From positions 1 to 24,848 of the forward strand of contig DBNZ01000186.1 in assembly GCA_002299495.1 (NCBI GenBank): DNA of 24,848 nt, in the 5' to 3' direction. The DNA is from Methylococcaceae bacterium UBA659. GTDB taxonomy: Bacteria; Pseudomonadota; Gammaproteobacteria; Methylococcales; Methylomonadaceae. Made by a program: the position numbers and the translations under genes. This document shows positions 16,647 through 23,369 of this stretch, piece after piece (the first letter of the stretch is position 1; every line of letters starts with the position of its first letter). The notes below the pieces were generated by a model that saw nothing but the letters and a program-made list of their open reading frames with translations, did no database searches and had not been told where the DNA came from.

Positions 16647-17135
16647 TTGAACGAACTTAAGCAAATGATTTCTTTGCGCCTGGTTGAAAGCGACCGGGCC
16701 GCCATTCAAGCCATCGCCGCCCGGCTATTTGTTAGGGAGTCTGACATATACCGTTTCGCCATCAATTATATGCTCAACCGGTTCAGTTGCTTGTTTGACC
16801 AAAGCTGCACCGGCAGCGATCTCTTACCCGCCTTGTTGGACATTCGGGCTGAAATCAACCATACCTTAGGCCTAAAGCGCCATCAATTAGAAAAGATCAT
16901 CAATGGTAGCAACTTGCACCCGGACAAATATGTGGCCATGTCGGATGTAGAGTTGCTGCTGATGCCCCAACATCTATTGAAGCAACGGCTAATGAAAATC
17001 GATGATACGCCTAGGGGAAATTTGGGCGTTGAAGAATGGCTGAAAACATATTTAAGCGATAAATATGATTTTTCCGCTACCGCCCATAATGTGTTGTTTG
17101 ACGATTATAACGGCTTGGCGCAAGAAGCAACCTGA
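16647..17135 (+). CDS. Ribbon-helix-helix-like putative DNA-binding protein
   Basis: This 162-residue protein is read from a TTG start supported by AAGGA. Residues about 6-45 (ISLRLVESDRAAIQAIAARL followed by FVRESDIYRFAINYMLNRF) have the strand-helix-turn-helix pattern of ribbon-helix-helix repressors. These bind operators as dimers through the N-terminal beta strand. The remaining ~115 residues are mostly helical and I do not recognise them; this C-terminal part is longer than in simple MetJ/Arc/CopG types and may be a sensing or oligomerising domain. The gene is alone on the plus strand, convergent with the TPM genes (50 bp between stops) and divergent from the PstS-like gene across a palindrome-rich region. 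Autoregulation or control of that neighbour is plausible but inferred. No toxin partner is adjacent. Confidence 0.65.
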   Translation: MNELKQMISLRLVESDRAAIQAIAARLFVRESDIYRFAINYMLNRFSCLFDQSCTGSDLLPALLDIRAEINHTLGLKRHQLEKIINGSNLHPDKYVAMSDVELLLMPQHLLKQRLMKIDDTPRGNLGVEEWLKTYLSDKYDFSATAHNVLFDDYNGLAQEAT

Positions 17136-17185
17136 TGGCATCAACAAGGCTTTCACCTGCATGAATCCAAGTCGAATGCAACCCA

Positions 17186-17686
17186 CTAAATAACGGCGGG
17201 GCTATTAGGCAATTCGTTTTGATTGGCATCACCCGCTGGAAAATGCTTGACCAATATATCTGTCACTTGTGCAACCCCTAACAACGCCCCCTGTTGAAAC
17301 CGGTTATGCCTAAATTCGTTTTGCATAACTTCAACGATTCGTTCCCATTGCCCCGCCTGCACACATCGGTTGACGCCCCGGTCAGCTAGGATGTGCACTT
17401 CCCGGTCGGCCAGGCATAAGTAGATCAGGACGCCGGTATTTTCTTCTGTGTCCCAAACCCCCTGTTCAGCAAAGACCTCCAAAGCCCGTTGGAAAGCCGA
17501 CAATCCCCGCCAAACTTTTTCACCGGGCATGGCGTTTTCAATGACAAAACACAGCTCGCCCCGATGCAAACGCTCGGAATCGGCAACCGCACGTTCTATG
17601 GACGAGAGCGTGGCAACCGGAAAACGTTGCCGCCATCCCCACTTAATACTGAAACAATGCCTTAACCAACGCTTGATGTTTACCAT
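17186..17686 (-). CDS. TPM-domain protein, second copy, cytoplasmic
   Basis: This 166-residue protein carries a TPM domain (TPM_phosphatase, YgcG/TLP18.3/Psb32 family) over about residues 20-140. Recognisable pieces are RFPVATLSSIERAVADSE, the strand GVLIYLCLADREVHILADRG and a helix with FRHNRFQQGALLGVAQVTDI. There is no signal peptide or membrane segment, so it probably lies on the cytoplasmic side. The ATG at 17686 was chosen because a longer in-frame extension to 17785 would only read the glycine-rich tail of the upstream gene out of frame as an implausible Trp/Arg-rich string. The start overlaps the preceding stop in ATGGTAA (7 bp), so translation is likely coupled. Small TPM proteins of this kind commonly accompany lemA and a membrane TPM protein. 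The biochemical activity is not established. Confidence 0.8.
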   Translation of the reverse strand: MVNIKRWLRHCFSIKWGWRQRFPVATLSSIERAVADSERLHRGELCFVIENAMPGEKVWRGLSAFQRALEVFAEQGVWDTEENTGVLIYLCLADREVHILADRGVNRCVQAGQWERIVEVMQNEFRHNRFQQGALLGVAQVTDILVKHFPAGDANQNELPNSPAVI

Positions 17687-18528
17687 GAACCAGACGACCC
17701 GCCACCGCCAAAACCACCGCCGCCACCGCGCCAGGAACCACCGCCAAAGCCGCCGCCAAGTCCGCCACGCCCACCCGCCGACCACCTAGCAGCACGGCTG
17801 GGACGGACCGCCACCATAAAAAACACCATCGAGCCAACCAACAATGCCATCAGCCATGACAGGGAAAACCATAGCATCCCGACCCCAAATGCACCGGCGG
17901 CCGATAACATCGCCGACAACGGCCTGCCGGTGAGCAGGGATAAAACATTACCGCAGACGATAGCGACCACTAATATGAACACAAATGCATCCTCTTGATG
18001 GGCTAGCTTATTTTTTTTCGGCTCGGGCAATTGTTCACCCGCTATCAGCGCCATTATCCGGTCGATACCGGCGGCAATCCCGGCATAGAAATCGCCTTGT
18101 TTGAAATGCGGCTCGATCGCCTCTGCAATGATGCGTTTGGCAATGGCGTCGGGGATGGCGCCTTCTAGTCCATAGCCGACTTCAACCCGCATCCTCCGGT
18201 CGGCCTTAGCGACCAGCAAAATGACGCCGTCATCTTCTTGTCTGCGGCCTATTTTCCAGGCATCAGCCACCCGTATGCCAAACTGGGCAATATCTTCAGG
18301 TTGTGTGGTCGCAATGAGCAACACCGCAAGCTGGCTGCCGTGGGTGGCTTCAAACGCTTTAATTTTGCCTTCCAACTGGCTAATTTGCCGGGCGGTCAAG
18401 GTGTGAGTCAAATCCGTGACCGGCCGGGACAAGGCCGGAACCGGCACTTGGGCGCTGGCATGCAACAGCACCAGCGACAACGCAATCAACAGTAGCCCAG
18501 GGAGCGGCAGGATACGCGGGATATTCAT
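17680..18528 (-). CDS. TPM-domain membrane protein (YgcG family) with glycine-rich tail
   Basis: The product is 282 residues long. It has a signal peptide (about 1-26), then a TPM domain at about 31-155 beginning VTDLTHTLTARQISQLEGKI and including the hallmark EDDGVILLVAKADRRMRVEV and GYGLEGAIPDAIAKRI. Hydrophobic segments lie at about 182-200 and 208-245. The tail is almost all Gly/Ser/Trp, ending GGGGSSGSW. This is the standard layout of YgcG-like proteins: periplasmic TPM domain, membrane anchor, glycine-rich end. Its ATG overlaps the lemA stop by 4 bp (ATGA) and its stop overlaps the next start, so the three genes form one coupled unit. The family is linked to envelope or photosystem maintenance in other organisms; the role here is unknown. 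Confidence 0.88.
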   Translation of the reverse strand: MNIPRILPLPGLLLIALSLVLLHASAQVPVPALSRPVTDLTHTLTARQISQLEGKIKAFEATHGSQLAVLLIATTQPEDIAQFGIRVADAWKIGRRQEDDGVILLVAKADRRMRVEVGYGLEGAIPDAIAKRIIAEAIEPHFKQGDFYAGIAAGIDRIMALIAGEQLPEPKKNKLAHQEDAFVFILVVAIVCGNVLSLLTGRPLSAMLSAAGAFGVGMLWFSLSWLMALLVGSMVFFMVAVRPSRAARWSAGGRGGLGGGFGGGSWRGGGGGFGGGGSSGSW

Positions 18529-19133
18529 TGGCTTCCGGCAGGCGCCAATGGCGGCGCGGCAAAATCGACTTTAGGCGGTGCGCTGATGGCCTTTTCATCT
18601 GCGACGGTAAAACTCGGTCTGGGCTTGTGCCCGAAGACCATTGCCGTCAGGTTGGACGGGAACGAACGCACCGCGATGTTGTATTCTTTGATGGCCTCGA
18701 TATAGCGGTTACGGGCGACGGCGATGCGGTTTTCCGTGCCCTCCAATTGCGCCTGCAAGTCCCGGAACATGCCGTCGGCCTTAAGCCTAGGATAATTTTC
18801 CGCGACCGCCAACAAGCGGGCGATGGCGCTGGTCATTTTTGCCTGCGCCGCCAAAAATTGTTTGAACGCCTGTTCGTCATTGACCAATTCGGGCGTGGCT
18901 TGGATCGCACCTACCTTAGCCCTAGCTGCGGTGACCGTGGTCAACACGTCTTTTTCATGGGCGGCATAACCTTTGACCACATTGACCAAATTAGGTATCA
19001 AGTCGGCACGGCGTTGGTACTGGTTCAGCACCTCCGCCCAGGCCGCCTTAATATTTTCGTCACCGCCCTGCAACGTGTTATAGCCACAACCCGTTAACGC
19101 CAGCATCCACATAAACACCAAACACTTTTTCAT
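18525..19133 (-). CDS. lemA: LemA family lipoprotein
   Basis: This 202-residue LemA-family protein has an N-terminal lipoprotein signal (MKKCLVFMWMLALTGC), with the lipobox LTGC placing Cys at position 16. A long coiled helical domain follows, with the family motifs AAWAEVLNQYQRRADLIPNL, VNVVKGYAAHEKDVLTTVTA and AENYPRLKADGMFRDLQAQL. The segment FPSNLTAMVFG is typical of the C-terminal part. The ATG at 19133 is preferred because GAGGGG lies at the right distance. An in-frame GTG at 19148 overlaps that ribosome binding site and would add residues ahead of the lipoprotein signal. The gene is followed at once by two TPM genes, a conserved association. It probably sits at the inner membrane facing the periplasm. 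The function is unproven. Confidence 0.92.
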   Translation of the reverse strand: MKKCLVFMWMLALTGCGYNTLQGGDENIKAAWAEVLNQYQRRADLIPNLVNVVKGYAAHEKDVLTTVTAARAKVGAIQATPELVNDEQAFKQFLAAQAKMTSAIARLLAVAENYPRLKADGMFRDLQAQLEGTENRIAVARNRYIEAIKEYNIAVRSFPSNLTAMVFGHKPRPSFTVADEKAISAPPKVDFAAPPLAPAGSQ

Positions 19134-19153
19134 TACTAATCCCCTCACGTTGT

Positions 19154-19262
19154 TGATCCGGCTTTATTCGGTTTTAACCTCCGTTCGCCTTAAGCGAGTG
19201 GAAAGGCGCATGTGCTGCGACTGGCTCGACACGAACGGTTCAAACGGTAAAGGGCCGGATCA
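19154..19262. repeat. REP-like composite palindromic element between mdh and lemA
   Basis: Outer arms are TGATCCGGC (19154-19162) with GCCGGATCA (19254-19262), extended by TTTA/TAAA with a 2-nt bulge. Inner arms are CCGTTCG (19181-19187) with CGAACGG (19232-19238), and CGCCTT (19186-19191) with AAGGCG (19203-19208). The piece CGACTGGCTCGACACGAACGG minus its last base resembles the dispersed proteobacterial repeat containing GACAGGCTCAGCACGAACGG. That likeness is from memory, not a search. It could be a terminator or mRNA stabiliser. Confidence 0.55.
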
Positions 19263-19292
19263 ATAGAGCCAACCCCGCCCGCATCCATCAAC

Positions 19293-20270
19293 TCAGAAAA
19301 GATGCCTGACCGCATCCCGTTCTCCCCTCAGTTCGGCTGCGCTCAATTGCATCCTACGGCGGCTAAACTCATTGATACCCAAGCCCTTGACAAGGCTGAC
19401 CCGACCATCATCTACGGTCACCGGAAACGCATAAACGATATCGGGTTCTATGCCATAGCTGCCATCAGACAGCATGCCCATGCTAACCCAGTCGCCACCC
19501 GGCGTCCCCAACACCCAATCCCGCATTTGGTCAATCGCCGCATTGGCCGCCGAGGCCGCGCTGGACTGCCCTCTGGTATTGATGATCTCGGTGCCGCGTT
19601 GCTGGACCGTCGGAATAAATTCATTGACAAACCAGTCTTGCTCGACCAGCGCCAAAGCATCCTGGCCTTTAACTTTGGCATGGTGGAGATCGGGGTACTG
19701 TGTTGATGAATGGTTGCCCCAAATGATCATGTTTTTGACATCGGCGCACAATACCCCGCATTTTTCCGCCAGCTGGCTAATGGCTCGGTTATGATCCAAA
19801 CGGCTCATCGCGGAAAAATTATCCGGCGCAAGGTCTGGCGCATTTTTGATGGCGATCAGCGCGTTGGTGTTGGCCGGATTGCCGGTCACCAGCACCTTGA
19901 CATCCCGGTTGGCGACTTCATTCAAAGCCTGGCCTTGCACGGCAAAAATATTGGCATTGGCCTCCAACAAATCCTTACGCTCCATCCCGGCCGTCCTCGG
20001 CCTCGCCCCAATCAAAAAGACATAATCGGCGTTCTTGAACGCCGCTTTTGGGTCATCGGTTATTTCCACCCGGTGCAACAATGGGCTGGCGCAGTCTTTT
20101 AGCTCCATCACCACGCCCTTCAGAGCTTGCATGGCGGGCGGGATTTCCAGCAAATGCAAGACCATAGGTTGCCTGTCACCTAACAATTGCCCGGCCGCCA
20201 ACCGAAACAGCAGGGCATAACTGATTTGCCCTGCTGCGCCAGATACCGCGATATGTACTGGATTTTTCAT
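19293..20270 (-). CDS. mdh: Malate dehydrogenase, NAD-dependent (dimeric type)
   Basis: This 325-residue enzyme interconverts oxaloacetate and malate. It is closest to the Thermus/cytosolic-type dimeric MDH and not to the E. coli type. The NAD-binding loop is GAAGQIS at 11-17, and Glu42 (LLEIPP) at the end of the second strand favours NAD over NADP. Substrate-binding and catalytic positions are present: Arg92 and Arg98 in the mobile loop (PRTAGMER), Asp159 and Arg162 (SRLDHNRA), and His187 (WGNHSSTQ). AGGAT precedes the ATG. The gene is divergent from mtdA across 239 bp. In the serine cycle this enzyme makes malate for malyl-CoA formation, and it also serves the TCA cycle. It is followed on the same strand by lemA after a REP-like repeat. 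Confidence 0.96.
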   Translation of the reverse strand: MKNPVHIAVSGAAGQISYALLFRLAAGQLLGDRQPMVLHLLEIPPAMQALKGVVMELKDCASPLLHRVEITDDPKAAFKNADYVFLIGARPRTAGMERKDLLEANANIFAVQGQALNEVANRDVKVLVTGNPANTNALIAIKNAPDLAPDNFSAMSRLDHNRAISQLAEKCGVLCADVKNMIIWGNHSSTQYPDLHHAKVKGQDALALVEQDWFVNEFIPTVQQRGTEIINTRGQSSAASAANAAIDQMRDWVLGTPGGDWVSMGMLSDGSYGIEPDIVYAFPVTVDDGRVSLVKGLGINEFSRRRMQLSAAELRGERDAVRHLF

Positions 20271-20509
20271 TTTTTATCCTATTTTCATGATGTTGTAGTT
20301 AGGAAAAGAGACTTGATGGTGGCGGTATGGTAATAGCCGCCGGTTATTTTCAGATAACATGCGGGTATTCTATAGAAAAAAAGACTTTCGCTAAAATTAG
20401 CCGCCCCTGAAACCCTTTTTTCCTTCCGAAATCCCCATCGGCGTTTAAATCCCATTGGCCTGGAATTTTATCCTTTATAATGCGCAACCCATTTTCCATT
20501 CCGTGAAAC
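20271..20509. other. Divergent control region between mdh and mtdA
   Basis: This 239-bp spacer must contain promoters for both directions. It holds two small inverted repeats: GTTAT/ATAAC (20343-20358) and GGCGG/CCGCC just before it. No small gene is evident. The mdh ribosome binding site (AGGAT on the minus strand) lies at its left end. No convincing -10/-35 pair was found for mdh. Confidence 0.5.
20476..20481 (+). promoter_or_regulatory. Candidate -10 box for the mtdA operon
   Basis: A perfect TATAAT lies 28 bp before the mtdA start codon. The best -35 (TTGGCC, 20455-20460) is only 15 bp away and weak, which may mean that activator help is needed. It implies a leader of only about 20 nt. 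Confidence 0.45.
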
Positions 20510-21367
20510 ATGAAAAAACTGCTATTGCAATTTGACACCGACGCCATCCCCTCTGTTTTCGACACGGTCGTCGGTTATGACGGCGGTGCCGACCATGTTT
20601 GCAGTTATGCTGGCTTGACGCCTAGCAATATCAAGCCATTGGTGGAAGGCGCCGTATTCACCCGCCCGCCCAAAGACAAAAAAAACACCGCCATTTTTGT
20701 CGGTGGTAGCGACATGGTTGCGGGTCAATTGTTATTCAACGCCGTACAAAGCCATTTTTTTCCGGGTTTTCAAGTATCGGTCATGCTTGATAGCAATGGC
20801 TGCAATACCACTGCCGCCGCAGCCATCGCCAAGCTAGCCAGTTCCGGCCCTTTACAGGGCAAAACAGCCGTCGTCTTGGCCGGAACCGGACCTGTCGGGC
20901 AACGCGCCGCCGCTATGTTGGCCCAAGAAGGCGCTAACGTCACCATCACCGCCCGGACCATGGCGCGGGCAAAGCAAGCCTGCGATAACATGAAAGCCCG
21001 GTTTGGGGTCGACCTAAACCCCGTTCAAGCCTTCACCCATGACGACCGCGGCCATGCCATCCGCGACGCCCAAGTGGTATTTGCGGCGGGTGCTGCGGGG
21101 GTTCGTCTGCTTGAACCCGAGCATTGGCAAGACAACCCCAACCTTGAAATGCTGGCCGATGCCAACGCCACCCCGCCTATCGGTATTGGCGGTATTGACC
21201 TGATGGACAGGGGAGTGGCGCGGTCCGGCAAAATCATTTGGGGCGCCATCGGTTTTGGCGCATTGAAGCTGGCCGTCCATCGAGCCTGTATTGCCAAATT
21301 GTTTACCGATAACTCCCTAACCCTTGATTCCGAACCTATTTTCCAATTGGCCAAGCAAATAGCTTAG
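20510..21367 (+). CDS. mtdA: NADP-dependent methylene-H4F/methylene-H4MPT dehydrogenase MtdA
   Basis: This 285-residue protein matches the length and sequence pattern of Methylobacterium extorquens MtdA as I recall it. It oxidises methylene-tetrahydrofolate (and methylene-tetrahydromethanopterin) with NADP in the cytoplasm, linking formaldehyde or formate carbon to serine-cycle assimilation. The N-terminus QFDTDAIPSVFDTVVGYDGG (residues 7-26) and VMLDSNGCNTTAAA (about 101-114) are hallmark segments. The Rossmann loop GTGPVG is at 125-130. The C-terminal ALKLAVHRACIAKLF is also characteristic. Its presence is strong evidence for a methylotroph. It heads a plus-strand operon; the glycerate kinase gene begins 9 bp after its last base. 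The ATG follows a weak site, CCGTGAAAC. Confidence 0.96.
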   Translation: MKKLLLQFDTDAIPSVFDTVVGYDGGADHVCSYAGLTPSNIKPLVEGAVFTRPPKDKKNTAIFVGGSDMVAGQLLFNAVQSHFFPGFQVSVMLDSNGCNTTAAAAIAKLASSGPLQGKTAVVLAGTGPVGQRAAAMLAQEGANVTITARTMARAKQACDNMKARFGVDLNPVQAFTHDDRGHAIRDAQVVFAAGAAGVRLLEPEHWQDNPNLEMLADANATPPIGIGGIDLMDRGVARSGKIIWGAIGFGALKLAVHRACIAKLFTDNSLTLDSEPIFQLAKQIA

Positions 21368-21375
21368 TTCCGGTT

Positions 21376-22710
21376 ATGACGGCCATCCCAGCATTACGGC
21401 AGGACGCCCGGCAAATATTCCAGGCAGGCGTCCAAGCGGCCGACCCTTATCTGGCGGTCAAACGGCATTTGCATTTTTCAGAAGGCCAACTGAAAATTTC
21501 TTTGCCCAATGGCGGCTATCGTTCTGGCCACTGGCGTAGCATATACCTAATCGCCTTTGGCAAAGCCGCTTGCGGCATGGCCAAAGCCGCTTTAGAAATC
21601 ATCCCGCCTGATTTGCTGAACCCAAACAGCATAGTGGTCACCCATTATGCGAACGTGACTCCGCTAGCAAACCTTCAAGTCATTGGCGCCGGCCATCCTT
21701 TACCGGATGACCAAGGTTATTCAGCCGCCCTCCAACTGGCCGAACGGGTCAAAAAAGCCCGGCCAGGCGATTTAGTTTTGGTTTTGGTCAGTGGCGGCGG
21801 TTCGGCCTTGATCCCCTACCCAGCACCCCCCATCACCTTAGCCGAAAAGATTGTGGTCACGGATTTATTGTTGGCCTGTGGCGCCACCATCAACCAAATC
21901 AACTGTGTCCGCAAGCACCTGTCGGTGTTGAAAGGCGGCGGTTTGGCCAGATTAGCGGCAGCGGCGGACTTGCATGCGTTGATTTTATCCGATGTGTTAG
22001 GGGATGATTTGGCCAGCATAGCCAGTGGGCCTACCGTACCCGATAGCAGCACTTTTACCGATGCCGTAGTGATCTTAAGACAGTTCCATATTTGGGAAAA
22101 ACTGCCCGCTTCTGTCAAGCGCCATCTTGCCCAAGGCCAATCAGGGCTAATACCCGAAACCCCGAAACCAGGCGACCCCATTTTCAGGAGCACCGACCAC
22201 ACCTTGATCGGCAGCAACGCCATCAGTATCGACGCCATGCTGGACTGCGCCCAAGGTTTGGGCTATGGCGTCGAATTATACGGCCGGGATTTTTGCGGGG
22301 AAGCCAGGATTGCCGCTGACCAACTGGCTGGCTACGTTAAACGACCCGATAAACCGGTGGCCTTATTGGCCGGCGGGGAAACCACCGTTACCTTGAAAGG
22401 GACAGGTCTGGGGGGGCGGAACCAGGAGCTGGCGCTGGCTTTTGCCTTAGCCGCCGAAACACACCATTTAGCCGGTTCCTGGGTCTTCCTCAGCGGCGGC
22501 ACCGATGGCCGTGATGGTCCTACCGATGCCGCCGGCGGCTTAGTGGACGCCGGTAGTCTAGTACGGATCAGGCAAGCCGGGCTTGAACCCCTGGCATTAT
22601 TGCACCACAACGACTCTTACCATGCCCTTTTAGCCTCCCACGATCTGCTACTGACCGGCGCCACCGGCACCAATGTCGCCGACCTGCAAATTCTGTTGCT
22701 CAGTCCTTGA
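21376..22710 (+). CDS. gckA: Glycerate 2-kinase (GckA/TtuD, MOFRL family)
   Basis: This 444-residue kinase phosphorylates glycerate. The family typically gives 2-phosphoglycerate, as needed in the serine cycle after hydroxypyruvate reduction. Residues about 8-245 form the DUF4147 domain, with FGKAACGM (61-68), the phosphate-binding-like SGGGSAL (139-145), VRKHLSVLKGGGL (178-190) with a conserved Lys, and SDVLGDD (205-211). Residues about 320-440 form the MOFRL domain, with GGETTV (333-338), GTGLGGRNQE (342-351) and GTDGRDGPTDAAGG (375-388). The short gap from mtdA implies cotranscription. The start at 21376 is the first ATG after the mtdA stop; no strong ribosome binding site is visible, so coupling to mtdA is likely. 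Confidence 0.94.
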   Translation: MTAIPALRQDARQIFQAGVQAADPYLAVKRHLHFSEGQLKISLPNGGYRSGHWRSIYLIAFGKAACGMAKAALEIIPPDLLNPNSIVVTHYANVTPLANLQVIGAGHPLPDDQGYSAALQLAERVKKARPGDLVLVLVSGGGSALIPYPAPPITLAEKIVVTDLLLACGATINQINCVRKHLSVLKGGGLARLAAAADLHALILSDVLGDDLASIASGPTVPDSSTFTDAVVILRQFHIWEKLPASVKRHLAQGQSGLIPETPKPGDPIFRSTDHTLIGSNAISIDAMLDCAQGLGYGVELYGRDFCGEARIAADQLAGYVKRPDKPVALLAGGETTVTLKGTGLGGRNQELALAFALAAETHHLAGSWVFLSGGTDGRDGPTDAAGGLVDAGSLVRIRQAGLEPLALLHHNDSYHALLASHDLLLTGATGTNVADLQILLLSP

Positions 22711-22760
22711 TAATTGCCGGGCATTCAGGGTAATGTGCCGCTTTCACACAGGGATAAGCC

Positions 22761-23369
22761 ATGTCCACAACTCAACCTACCCTTGACGATATTTGGAAAT
22801 TGTGTCAAGAAACTGACCGCCAGTTTAAAGAATCAGACCGTAAGTTTCAGGAAACCCGGGAAGAACTTCGCAACTTATCCAAAGAAACCGACCGCAAAAT
22901 CAAACCAGTCAGTGAAAGCATCGGACGTTTGGGCAACAAGCGCGGTGACTTTGTCGAGGAAATGGTGCGTCCGGCGGCGGTGCGTTTGTTCCGGGAGTGC
23001 GGCATTGACCTCCACGAGGTGCATCAGAACATCAGCTCGCAACGTGATGGCGAAGGCATCGAAATGGATTTGCTCGTGGTCAACGACACCGACATTATCG
23101 CCATCGAATGCAACAGCACGCTCGGTATCGACGATGTCAACAGCCACTTGCAACGGCTGCAAAAACTCAAACGCCTGCTGCCCAGTTATGCCCATAAGCG
23201 GGTCATGGGCGCGGTGACCGGCATGGTGTTGCCCGATCACGTCGCCCGCTACGCCTGCCAGCAAGGTTTATTTGTCATCGCCCAAACCGGCGACCCTCTC
23301 AGCTTACGCAAACCTGGTGAGCCTGAACCCACACCCAAAAGGAGAAAACCATGTTTGACCCATCCATGA
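22761..23369 (+). CDS. DUF3782-like PD-(D/E)XK-fold protein with altered active site
   Basis: This 202-residue protein has an N-terminal coiled coil (about 10-50) with repeated ETDR/ESDRKF heptads, then a domain resembling the DUF3782 group of PD-(D/E)XK nuclease-fold proteins. The core is EMDLLVVNDTDIIAIECNST at 101-120. Asp103 and Glu116 are in place, but position 118, where the family normally has Lys in an E-x-K motif, is Asn. That suggests a nuclease-dead or altered protein. AGGGA lies 7 nt before the ATG. The last 19 bp overlap the glyA start, so it is embedded in the serine-cycle operon between glycerate kinase and glyA. Its function is unknown; a metabolic role is not supported. The basic C-terminal tail (KRRK) may bind nucleic acid. 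Confidence 0.75.
   Translation: MSTTQPTLDDIWKLCQETDRQFKESDRKFQETREELRNLSKETDRKIKPVSESIGRLGNKRGDFVEEMVRPAAVRLFRECGIDLHEVHQNISSQRDGEGIEMDLLVVNDTDIIAIECNSTLGIDDVNSHLQRLQKLKRLLPSYAHKRVMGAVTGMVLPDHVARYACQQGLFVIAQTGDPLSLRKPGEPEPTPKRRKPCLTHP

Noticed and set aside
17687..17785. N-terminal extension of the second TPM protein to 17785
   Set aside because: It would read the glycine-rich tail of the upstream gene out of frame as a Trp/Arg string; ATG 17686 overlapping the stop is the better start.
18528..19097. 189-codon plus-strand frame
   Set aside because: It is the antisense of lemA, which has a lipobox and family motifs; no ribosome binding site or homology is seen.
19134..19148. GTG start for lemA at 19148
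   Set aside because: The extension consumes the GAGGGG ribosome binding site and displaces the lipoprotein signal.
22714..23217. 167-codon plus-strand frame overlapping the DUF3782-like gene in another frame
   Set aside because: The frame starting at 22761 has a ribosome binding site, coiled-coil heptads and a nuclease-fold core; this one has only low-complexity Lys/Ser-rich sequence.
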